Assembly (NCBI GenBank): GCA_021442645.1
Contig: JABUSR010000223.1
Location: forward strand, 1-5,742
Origin: Ruminiclostridium sp.
GTDB taxonomy: Bacteria > Bacillota > Clostridia > Oscillospirales > Oscillospiraceae
Direction of reading: 5' to 3'
DNA length: 5,742 nucleotides
In this document: piece by piece, positions 1-5,542 of the stretch
Layout of the letters: each line of letters starts with the position of its first letter
Numbering within the stretch: the first letter of the stretch is position 1
Made by a program: the position numbers and the translations under genes
The notes under the pieces: model-generated
What the model was told of the DNA's origin: nothing
Seen by the model: the letters and a program-made list of their open reading frames with translations, nothing else
Database searches by the model: none

Positions 1-1
1 T

Positions 2-97
2 GATGCTTCAAAAGGCGTCTCATACGAAATCGACGCCTCTGCGGAGGCTATTAAAACAATCCAATTCTTGTCTTGTTTTAATCGGATTTCAGTATAA
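2..97 (+). CDS. Possible C-terminal tail of an upstream gene (partial)
   Basis: The frame beginning at base 2 stays open to a TAA at 95-97. It reads DASKGVSYEIDASAEAIKTI, followed by about a dozen less protein-like residues ending in RISV. The first twenty residues have a plausible, mildly acidic composition, and the base composition here is more balanced than in the AT-rich DNA further on. I do not recognise a family. An overlapping open frame at 3-488 has an ATG at its start but reads as low-complexity, cysteine/serine/leucine-rich translation with no visible ribosome binding site, so it is not preferred. The segment also carries inverted repeats, so it may not be coding at all. This is a weak call made only because the window edge cuts the region. 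Confidence 0.2.
   Translation, partial: DASKGVSYEIDASAEAIKTIQFLSCFNRISV
13..48 (+). repeat. Two overlapping, mutually exclusive small inverted repeats
   Basis: AGGCGTC at 13-19 pairs perfectly with GACGCCT at 32-38 across a 12-base loop. GCCTC at 35-39 pairs with GAGGC at 44-48 across the loop TGCG. Both use bases 35-38, so only one can form at a time in RNA. The geometry resembles alternative hairpins, but there is no T-run after either, so a terminator is not supported. They could be chance, or part of the larger structured segment extending to about 160. Confidence 0.35.
50..82 (+). repeat. Perfect 10-bp AT-rich inverted repeat
   Basis: ATTAAAACAA at 50-59 is the exact reverse complement of TTGTTTTAAT at 73-82, separated by 13 bases. 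Read as RNA it gives a weak AT-rich stem whose 3' arm contains TTTT. It overlaps the end of the possible upstream reading frame. It could be a protein-binding site or part of a degraded element; the function is unknown. Confidence 0.45.
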
Positions 98-111
98 AAA
101 TCAATCCAATC

Positions 112-157
112 ATCGGCCTTCCGATGCAGGGTATCTTCCCTGCGTTGGAAGGCCGAT
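112..157. repeat. Long 20-bp hairpin, possible bidirectional terminator
   Basis: The arm at 112-131 (ATCGGCCTTCCGATGCAGGG) pairs with the arm at 138-157 around the six-base loop TATCTT. Eighteen pairs are Watson-Crick and two are G-T, which would be G-U wobbles in RNA, so the stem has no bulge. On the + strand the stem is followed by ATTCTGGTATTT, which is not a proper U-tract. On the - strand the nearest T5 run is about 12 bases beyond the stem. It could end transcription of the upstream gene inefficiently. It could equally be a palindromic intergenic repeat or the remnant of a small mobile element. The two wobble positions leave RNA pairing intact, which hints at an RNA-level role. Confidence 0.6.
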
Positions 158-580
158 ATTCTGGTATTTGCCTTCTCTTCTCCTCACCGCTGGCAGCCTG
201 GTCGCAGTGTTTTGCCCCCATGGAGCGCAAAAGAAATATATTTCTCTAATAATTAATAAAAAATGTTGCAGATGTCATAGACTTCCTTCTTCTCCCCAGC
301 ATTTCCAGGGCACAGAAATGCAAGGAACAACCATCTTTCCTTCACGAACAAAATCATTTCTTTCACTTTGTTTTCTTTACTTTCTTATCTCTTTTTACAA
401 AATTCATCCTGAAGTGGGGCTCCTTTTTTGTCCTCTATCCCCTCTCTCAAAATACAACCCGGAACACTCGTTGTTATTTTTGTCTTAAACCATCTATCTC
501 CTCCCCCACAGCTTTTATATGAGTATACAAATTAGATTTCCTTATTATTCCATAACCTCTTTATTGGTTTTGTTTTTATT
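158..580. other. Non-coding AT-rich, pyrimidine-biased intergenic stretch
   Basis: I see no credible gene on either strand. The + strand frame that stays open to 488 has no ribosome binding site and translates to low-complexity sequence. Within it, TTTTGC at 210-215 pairs with GCAAAA at 227-232, and AGAAATATATTTCT at 232-245 is a perfect 14-bp palindrome that could be an operator. From about 340 to 510 the + strand is dominated by T and C runs. The whole stretch is far more AT-rich than the coding DNA after 687. Roughly 500-600 bases of non-coding DNA ahead of a housekeeping operon is long for this kind of genome. Confidence 0.6.
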
Positions 581-620
581 TAAAAAACATGTTGCAATTT
601 CTGCATATTTACGATAAAAT
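573..620 (+). promoter_or_regulatory. Predicted sigma-A promoter of the V-ATPase operon
   Basis: The -35 box is TTGCAA at 592-597 (4 of 6 consensus bases). The -10 box is TAAAAT at 615-620 (5 of 6), after an ideal 17-bp spacer. Immediately upstream, 573-587 is a T-run followed by an A-run, the composition and position of an UP element that contacts the RNA polymerase alpha subunit. Transcription would start near 627, leaving a leader of about 60 bases before the first gene. TTGCAAT (592-598) and its inverse ATTGCAA (622-628) flank the -10 box, so a repressor site is possible. No other promoter is obvious within the operon, so this one probably drives all seven genes. Confidence 0.6.
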
Positions 621-642
621 GATTGCAAATACCTGTTGTGAA

Positions 643-670
643 CACTGTTTCGGCAGTGCGTCCACAGACG
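643..670 (+). promoter_or_regulatory. Small hairpins in the operon leader
   Basis: CACTG at 643-647 pairs with CAGTG at 654-658 across TTTCGG. CGTC at 659-662 then pairs with GACG at 667-670 across CACA. They lie in the predicted leader RNA just ahead of the AAAGG ribosome binding site at 672-676. Both stems are short, so they may only protect the 5' end or be chance; no riboswitch fold is recognisable. Confidence 0.25.
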
Positions 671-686
671 GAAAGGCGGTGGGAAT

Positions 687-1001
687 ATGTCTTTAGAAGC
701 AATTCAGAAAGTAACGGAAGCGGAACAGCAGTCCGCCAGGCAAATCGCGGAAGCGGAACAAGCTGCGAAGAAAACGATTGCCGAGGCGGAACGGGCCGGA
801 GACGAGCTTGTGCAAACGGCTCGCGCCCAGGCAGAATCACAGGCGAAGGCCATGCAAACCGAAGCAGAACAAAAAGCTGAGGAGCAAGCGCAGGCCATAC
901 AGAGAGAGACGGATGAAAAATGCCGATCTCTGAAGGAACAAGCGGAAGCCCACCTGGCGGAAGCGGCAGAGCTGATTGTTAGAAGGGTCGTGAGCCGCTG
1001 A
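687..1001 (+). CDS. ntpH: V/A-type ATPase subunit G/H (peripheral stalk)
   Basis: This 104-residue protein is probably the small peripheral-stalk subunit of the V/A-ATPase. It pairs with subunit E to make the coiled-coil stalk that stops the catalytic head rotating. It is almost entirely a charged helix rich in Ala, Glu, Gln and Lys, with repeating AEAE/AEQ patterns at about residues 12-95 and a C-terminal helix (AAELIVRRVV) typical of the AhaH/G family. It has no signal peptide or membrane segment, and its length fits the family (about 100-110). ATG at 687 is preceded by AAAGG at 672-676. It is the first gene of the operon, and its TGA shares one base with the start of the next gene (TGATG), implying translational coupling. 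Low-complexity coiled coils are hard to assign alone, so the call leans on position. Naming varies: ahaH, atpH, or ntpF in E. hirae. Confidence 0.9.
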   Translation: MSLEAIQKVTEAEQQSARQIAEAEQAAKKTIAEAERAGDELVQTARAQAESQAKAMQTEAEQKAEEQAQAIQRETDEKCRSLKEQAEAHLAEAAELIVRRVVSR

Positions 1002-2959
1002 TGTCCATTGTTAAAATGAAACGACTCCAGGTCATCGGCCTGGCAGAAGAGCGGGAAACTCTTCTGGATCAGCTACTCCGCCTGGGCTGCGTAGAGATTT
1101 CCGAGCCGGAGGAGAAACTGACCGATCCCAAGTGGATGTCTCTGGTCAAGCGTGACACCTCCACCCTCTCTACAGCCAAGGGTGAGGCCAGCTCCCTGAT
1201 AGCAGCTTTAGCATCCCTGAAGAAGTACGCCTCCGCGAAGGACGGGCTCTTTATCAAGCGCTCCGGCATTTCGGAGAAGGCCTTCTGGGACCCCGATAAA
1301 AAGTCCTCTGCTCTGGAATGCGCCGCTGAAATCCAGGCATGCACCAGGGAAATCGAACAGATTTACGCCTCGGTCAACAAGCTTAACGCTGACCTCATTG
1401 GCCTTCAGCCCTGGGCCAGCCTGGACATCCCTATGGACACTTGGGAGAGCGAACATGTTCAGTGGTACCTGGGTGACTGCCCTGCAGGAACGGAACTCTC
1501 CGCCATGCAAGCAGACCTGGCTCAGGCCACAGACCTCGCTCAGCTCACGCAGGTCTCCGCTGACAAGGACCTGCAGTACTACCTCCTGGTAGCGCACAAG
1601 AGCGCATCGTCCCAGGCTCTGGAGGCCCTCCGCCCCCATTCCTTCCATGTGGACCGCTTCAAGGATCTCTCCGGGACGCCGAAAGAAAACATTAATCGGC
1701 TCCAGGCTGAAATCGCACAACTTGAGGCCGCACGGAAAGAGCAGGAATCTCTAATCGCCGCACAACTCGACCGCAAGGTAGACCTTCAGGTCTGTCTGGA
1801 CCGGGTCGAGCAGGAGATCAGCAAGCAGACGGTTGCAGAACGGTTCCTGACCAACGGCAAGATTTTCTTTGCTGAGGGCTGGCTCCCGGCTGATAAGCTG
1901 CCGGAGCTTCAGAACCTTCTGAAGGGCTTCACCTGTGCCTATCAGACGGCCGATCCCGAGCGGGAGGAGACGCCCCCCACCCAGCTGAAGAATCCCAAGT
2001 GGATGCGGGGCATAAACATGGTCACAGAGATGTACTCTCTGCCTGCCTACCACGGCGGCATCGATCCCAACCCGCTGATTTTTTTCTGGTATGTTCTCTT
2101 CTACGGGTTCATGTTCGGCGACCTGGGTTACGGTCTGATTATCTGGATTGTGGCGGCGGTCATCTCCCATGTGTTCAAGCCCAAGGGCACTATCGGCTAT
2201 ATGTTCAGCCTTGGTCAATGGTTGGGTGCCTCGATTTCGTTCTTTGGGTTTATCACCGGCGGTTTCTTCGGCAACCTGCTGGTGGTCTTCTTTGATAACT
2301 TCACCGGCGGCGCAGCCATGCCCCACTGGCTGGAGGCCTTCTGCAACGGCCTGGTGATTAACCCCGTTCAGGATCCCATGACCATCCTGATTGTCTCCCT
2401 GGCCCTGGGTGCTGTGCACCTGGTCATGGGTCAGTGCATCCATATTTATATGGGCTTCCGGGATGGCAGCGGCGTAGACGCTCTGCTGGACGTGGTTCCC
2501 TGGTGGATCGTCTTCGGCGGCATCGCTCTCATCGTCCTGAACGGCAACCCCTACCTGCTCATCGCAGGTGCTGTAGCTCTGATCCTCACCCAGGGGCGCA
2601 AGAAGGACGGCATTGTAAAGAAGCTGTTCGGTGGTGTAGCCTCTCTTTATGACATCACCAGCTGGCTCTCGGATGTGCTGTCCTACTCCCGTCTGATGGC
2701 ACTGATGCTGGCCACCACGGTTGTGGCGCAGGTGTTCAACACCCTGGGCGCACTTCCCCACAAGCTGGTCCTGTTCATCATCGTCGCCATCCTGGGCAAT
2801 GGCTTCAATATCGCCATTAACCTCATCGGTACCTATGTCCATGCAGCCAGACTGCAGTACATCGAGTACTTCAATAAGTTCTATGTTGAGGGCGGCATCC
2901 CATTCCGCCCGCTGAAATACGATACAAAATATGTAGACATCAAGGAGGAGGAATCGTAA
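1001..2959 (+). CDS. ntpI: V/A-type ATPase subunit I (stator 'a' subunit)
   Basis: This 652-residue membrane stator provides the ion half-channels facing the K ring and anchors the peripheral stalks. The N-terminal half (about 1-345) is cytoplasmic: it opens with the family-typical VKMKRLQVIGL and LLRLGCVEI and includes coiled coils near 95-130 and 230-275. The C-terminal half (about 355-635) has roughly eight hydrophobic segments, including FFWYVLFYGFMFGDLGYG at 361-378. Two conserved arginines are visible: R564 in LSYSRLMALMLA, the counterpart of the essential rotor-facing arginine, and R617 in HAARLQYIEYFNKFY. Both are known in the family to line the ion path. Length is normal (about 640-660). 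There is only a distant GAAGGG at 982-987 before the ATG, so translation is probably coupled to the preceding stop codon, which it overlaps by one base. The 3' end holds the next gene's ribosome binding site. Confidence 0.97.
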   Translation: MSIVKMKRLQVIGLAEERETLLDQLLRLGCVEISEPEEKLTDPKWMSLVKRDTSTLSTAKGEASSLIAALASLKKYASAKDGLFIKRSGISEKAFWDPDKKSSALECAAEIQACTREIEQIYASVNKLNADLIGLQPWASLDIPMDTWESEHVQWYLGDCPAGTELSAMQADLAQATDLAQLTQVSADKDLQYYLLVAHKSASSQALEALRPHSFHVDRFKDLSGTPKENINRLQAEIAQLEAARKEQESLIAAQLDRKVDLQVCLDRVEQEISKQTVAERFLTNGKIFFAEGWLPADKLPELQNLLKGFTCAYQTADPEREETPPTQLKNPKWMRGINMVTEMYSLPAYHGGIDPNPLIFFWYVLFYGFMFGDLGYGLIIWIVAAVISHVFKPKGTIGYMFSLGQWLGASISFFGFITGGFFGNLLVVFFDNFTGGAAMPHWLEAFCNGLVINPVQDPMTILIVSLALGAVHLVMGQCIHIYMGFRDGSGVDALLDVVPWWIVFGGIALIVLNGNPYLLIAGAVALILTQGRKKDGIVKKLFGGVASLYDITSWLSDVLSYSRLMALMLATTVVAQVFNTLGALPHKLVLFIIVAILGNGFNIAINLIGTYVHAARLQYIEYFNKFYVEGGIPFRPLKYDTKYVDIKEEES

Positions 2960-2960
2960 G

Positions 2961-3455
2961 ATGGATTTCATTCAGCAGTTTTTTGAAACCGGCGGTATTT
3001 ATGTTGCTGTCGTCGGCGCTTCCCTGGCCGTTGGTATGGCCTGCGCTGGTTCCGGTAAAGGTCTCGGTGTCGTCGGTGAGGCCGCCGCTGGCGTCCTGAG
3101 CGAGGACCCCAGCAAGTTCGCATCCTGTCTGATCCTGCAGATTCTGCCCGGTACCCAGGGCCTGTACGGTTTGGTAGTCTGGTTCTACGCTCTGTTCCAG
3201 TGGGGCGTCATCGGTGGCGATCCCATGACAATGACCTTCGCACAGGGCATCGGCTACTGCTTCTGCTGCATGCCCATCGGCATCGGCGGCATGATTACTG
3301 CTTACGCACAAGGACGATGCGCCGCATCCGCCTGTTCGTTGATTGTAAGACGGCCTGACCAGATGTCCAAGGGCATCATCCTGGCCATCATGGTCGAGTT
3401 CTACGCGATCCTCTGTCTGCTGGCATCCTTCCTGATGCTGTTGTTCGTGAAATGA
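2961..3455 (+). CDS. ntpK: V/A-type ATPase subunit K (Na+-type proteolipid rotor)
   Basis: This 164-residue, four-helix proteolipid forms the membrane rotor ring. The helices lie at about 11-46, 52-81, 91-126 and 137-163. The ion site matches E. hirae NtpK (156 residues): L62, T65, Q66 and Y69 in LILQILPGTQGLYG, Q117 in AYAQGR, and the carboxylate E146 in MVEFYAIL. They correspond to L61, T64, Q65, Y68, Q110 and E139 there. The complete set argues for Na+ transport. As in other 16-kDa proteolipids, only the second hairpin has the glutamate. Eight cysteines (28, 56, 100, 102, 103, 120, 125, 152) are unusual, as is F147 after the glutamate, where E. hirae has threonine. The loop between helices 2 and 3 looks a few residues longer than in E. 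hirae. The start follows the ntpI stop by one base and has the strongest ribosome binding site here (AAGGAGGAGG, 2942-2951), fitting a high-copy ring subunit. Confidence 0.97.
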   Translation: MDFIQQFFETGGIYVAVVGASLAVGMACAGSGKGLGVVGEAAAGVLSEDPSKFASCLILQILPGTQGLYGLVVWFYALFQWGVIGGDPMTMTFAQGIGYCFCCMPIGIGGMITAYAQGRCAASACSLIVRRPDQMSKGIILAIMVEFYAILCLLASFLMLLFVK

Positions 3456-3495
3456 TCGATCGCTACGCTGAAAGAAAGGCGGGAAGGACACAACA

Positions 3496-4095
3496 ATGAC
3501 TGGAATTGAAAACATTACCGGCAAGCTCCTTCAGGACGCCCAGGGAGAGATTGACCGCATCCTATCCCAGGCAGAGGAGCAGGCACAGTCCATTAAGGCC
3601 GACTATGAGGCCCGCGCAAAAAAGGAAACGGCTGACATTCTGTCCAGGGGCGAACACAACGCCCAGGAACGCGGCCGCAACCTGATTAGCGCCGCCCAAA
3701 TCGAGGCCGGCAAGCAGATGCTCGCCGCCAAGCAGGAGATTCTGGACCGGTCCTTTGACCTGGCCTTTGAAAAGCTCCTGAACCTACCCGTAGCTGAGTA
3801 CACGGAGCTCCTGGCAAGCCTGGCCGCAGAGGCAGCAGAGACCGGCGAGGAGGTTCTCCTCTTCAACGCCAATGACCTGGCTCGCTGCGGCGAAGCAGTC
3901 ACTGCCCGTGCCAACGAGCTTCTGGCTGCCGGCGGCAAAAATGGCGGGCTGACGTTCTCTCCTGAGACCCGCGGCATTCAGGGCGGTCTTCTGGTGAGTA
4001 ACGGCGCTGTGGAAGTCAACTGTGCGCTGGAGACCCTTGTCAGGCTTCAGCGGGGCGAGATGACCGGTGTGGTCAGCAAGGTTCTGTTCCAATGA
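3496..4095 (+). CDS. ntpE: V/A-type ATPase subunit E (peripheral stalk)
   Basis: This 199-residue partner of subunit G/H forms the peripheral stalks and binds the top of the catalytic head through its C-terminal domain. The N-terminal half (about 1-90) is a charged coiled coil (DAQGEIDRILSQAEEQAQSI). The C-terminal half (about 95-199) is an alpha/beta globular domain ending with the family-like RGIQGGLLVSNGAVEVN at about 158-174 followed by a terminal helix. Length matches the usual 190-205 residues. ATG at 3496 follows GGGAAGGA at 3481-3488, a well-placed ribosome binding site. It lies 40 bases after ntpK, with no convincing terminator or promoter in that gap, so it belongs to the same transcript. 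Nothing looks truncated. Confidence 0.95.
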   Translation: MTGIENITGKLLQDAQGEIDRILSQAEEQAQSIKADYEARAKKETADILSRGEHNAQERGRNLISAAQIEAGKQMLAAKQEILDRSFDLAFEKLLNLPVAEYTELLASLAAEAAETGEEVLLFNANDLARCGEAVTARANELLAAGGKNGGLTFSPETRGIQGGLLVSNGAVEVNCALETLVRLQRGEMTGVVSKVLFQ

Positions 4096-4130
4096 CCGTC
4101 CTCACCCCTACTCCCTGCAATCCGGCGAAT

Positions 4131-4150
4131 AAAGGAGGCGAAGCCTTTTG
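4131..4150 (+). promoter_or_regulatory. Ribosome binding site and TTG start of ntpC inside a hairpin
   Basis: The Shine-Dalgarno sequence AAAGGAGG (4131-4138) fixes the start of subunit C at the TTG at 4148-4150, nine bases downstream. The same bases can fold back: 4133-4139 pairs with 4143-4149 around the loop GAA, giving seven pairs, two of them G-U. This would bury most of the binding site and two bases of the start codon. An alternative AAAGG/CCTTT pairing (4131-4135 with 4144-4148) has a similar effect. Together with the weak TTG codon, it would reduce initiation of this gene relative to its neighbours. The folding is inferred by eye. Confidence 0.5.
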
Positions 4151-5146
4151 AATCACACCATAGATACGGACTATCTATTTTTAGCGACTAGGGTGAGCGC
4201 ACTGGAAAGAAGCATGCTCTCCCATGAGCGGATAGAGCGGATGCTGGAGGCCGCCACGGTGGAGGACGCCGCCAAAGTTCTGGTGGAGTGCAAGTACCCG
4301 GAACTGGAACATGTGACCCTCAGCGGGATTGACCAGATGCTGGCCACCACCCGACAGGAGGTCCTGGAAGAGCTCTATCTATACGCACCGGAAAAAGGTC
4401 TCATCGACGTTTTCCGTGTCAAATACGATTATCACAACGCCAAGGTCCTGCTGAAGAGCGAGGCTCTGGGCACAGATGCCAACAACCTTCTCTTGGATTT
4501 GGGGCGGGTCCCGGCAGACGATTTGGCCGCACGGGTCCGTTCTTCGGAACTGGCCGGTCTGCCTGGCTCCCTGTCCGTGAGCATTGCCCAGGCCAGAGAT
4601 ACCTTAGGCAGCACCCGGAACCCCCAGCTGGCAGATTCCCTGCTGGATCAGGCCTGCTACAATGATATGCAGACCCTGGCCAGAGAATTGGAATCCCGCT
4701 TCCTGCAGGAGTACATCCGGCTGAATGTAGACGCAATCAACCTGAAGAGTATGGTACGAACCCTCCGGATGGGGAAAAATGCAGATTTCTTGAAGGGGAT
4801 TCTTCTATCTGGCGGCAGTATTGACCCGGAGCGGATTACAGGCGCCGTAGGCGCCGGGACCTTCTCCCCCGATATTTACGCTAACTCCCCTCTAAAGGAA
4901 GCGGCAGAGGCTGGTGTTACGGCGTCCTTCGGCCGCCAGCTGACTGAGTTCGAAAAGCTGTGCGATGATGCTATCATCACGTTTTCTAAGAGCGCCAGGT
5001 ACACTATCATCGGAGAGGCACCTGTGGTCAGCTACCTCACCGCAAAGGAGTCTGAGCTCACCACAGTCCGCATCCTGCTGACAGGCCTGCTGGCCGGGCT
5101 TCCGGCGCAAACCATTCGGGAAAGGCTGCGTGAACCCTATGTATAA
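4148..5146 (+). CDS. ntpC: V/A-type ATPase subunit C (central shaft-ring adaptor)
   Basis: This 332-residue homologue of V-ATPase subunit d is a funnel-shaped helical protein that sits on the K ring and docks the D-F shaft onto it, with one copy per complex. Family hallmarks are the N-terminal DYLFLATRVSALERSML, the central helix DVFRVKYDYHNAKVLLKSEAL at about 87-107, and the segment EYIRLNVDAINLKSMVRTLRMG at about 189-210, both typical of the triple-repeat fold. Translation starts at a TTG: a strong binding site precedes it, and the first in-frame ATG (4214, residue 23) would remove the conserved N-terminus. Length is normal for the family (about 330). The 52-base gap after ntpE has no promoter I can support. 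The 3' end overlaps the ATG of the next gene by eight bases. Confidence 0.95.
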   Translation: MNHTIDTDYLFLATRVSALERSMLSHERIERMLEAATVEDAAKVLVECKYPELEHVTLSGIDQMLATTRQEVLEELYLYAPEKGLIDVFRVKYDYHNAKVLLKSEALGTDANNLLLDLGRVPADDLAARVRSSELAGLPGSLSVSIAQARDTLGSTRNPQLADSLLDQACYNDMQTLARELESRFLQEYIRLNVDAINLKSMVRTLRMGKNADFLKGILLSGGSIDPERITGAVGAGTFSPDIYANSPLKEAAEAGVTASFGRQLTEFEKLCDDAIITFSKSARYTIIGEAPVVSYLTAKESELTTVRILLTGLLAGLPAQTIRERLREPYV

Positions 5147-5447
5147 AATTGCAGTGATGGGAGACAGTGAAAGCGTACTGGGCTTTAAGGCCCTCGGGCT
5201 GGACGTCTACCCCATTGAGGATGTGGAGACCGCAAAGACCACGCTCCGCACCTTGGCTAAAGAGAACTGCGCGATTCTGTATATTACAGAGCAGTTGGGC
5301 TCTCAGATGCAGGACGAACTGGATCGGTATAAGGATGCCCTTACCCCGGCCATCATCCTCATCCCCGGCAAGGAAGGATCCCTGGGCATTGGCCAGGACA
5401 ACATCACCAAAGCCGTGACCCGCGCCATCGGCGCAGACATTCTCTGA
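5139..5447 (+). CDS. ntpF: V/A-type ATPase subunit F (central shaft)
   Basis: This 102-residue small subunit binds subunit D and forms the rotating central shaft inside the A3B3 head, with a proposed regulatory role. The sequence is highly typical: it opens MYKIAVMGDSESVLGFKALG and has PAIILIPGKEGSLGIG at about 70-85, in a Rossmann-like alpha/beta fold. I chose the ATG at 5139, which begins exactly at the conserved MYKIAV. An in-frame GTG at 5130 would add only three residues (MNP-) and sits four bases from the AAAGG at 5121-5125, whereas the ATG is 13 bases from it, so the GTG remains possible. Either way the gene starts inside ntpC (eight bases shared for the ATG), suggesting coupled translation of two shaft components needed in equal amounts. 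This gene is ntpG in E. hirae naming. Confidence 0.95.
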   Translation: MYKIAVMGDSESVLGFKALGLDVYPIEDVETAKTTLRTLAKENCAILYITEQLGSQMQDELDRYKDALTPAIILIPGKEGSLGIGQDNITKAVTRAIGADIL

Positions 5448-5463
5448 GTCCATATATGATATT

Positions 5464-5524
5464 GCAGGCCGCCTGCCCCCTCACACTGAGATTCGGTAGG
5501 CGAACCTTAAAGCAAATCCTTAAG
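5464..5524 (+). repeat. Small inverted repeats in the ntpF-ntpA gap
   Basis: The 95-base gap before the catalytic subunit is the longest inside the operon. It contains GCAGGC at 5464-5469 facing GCCTGC at 5471-5476 with a single central base, too tight for an RNA loop unless two pairs open. TTCG (5492-5495) pairs with CGAA (5501-5504), and CTTAA (5506-5510) pairs with TTAAG (5520-5524). No T-run or convincing promoter accompanies them. They may mark an RNA processing or stabilising site between low-copy and high-copy subunits, or be chance. Confidence 0.3.
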
Positions 5525-5542
5525 AAAGAAGGGAAACCACCA

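Noticed and set aside
3..488. Open + strand frame of 161 residues at the window start
   Set aside because: No visible ribosome binding site, low-complexity Ser/Leu/Cys-rich translation, and it runs through several inverted repeats and the pyrimidine-rich gap; it looks like chance.
580..840. Minus-strand open frame crossing the operon promoter
   Set aside because: Overlaps the promoter and the start of subunit G/H, lacks a convincing binding site, and has no recognisable features; a divergent gene is not supported.
1751..2971. 406-residue antisense open frame opposite ntpI
   Set aside because: It lies wholly within a confidently assigned gene, its translation has no membrane or domain pattern, and GC-rich codon bias on the + strand readily creates such frames.
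2940..3524. 194-residue antisense open frame opposite ntpK
   Set aside because: Mirror of the highly conserved proteolipid gene, with a Gln/Asp/His-rich translation and no family resemblance.
4214..5146. ATG at residue 23 as the start of subunit C
   Set aside because: It would delete the conserved DYLFLATRVSALE segment and has no well-placed binding site, whereas TTG 4148 follows AAAGGAGG.
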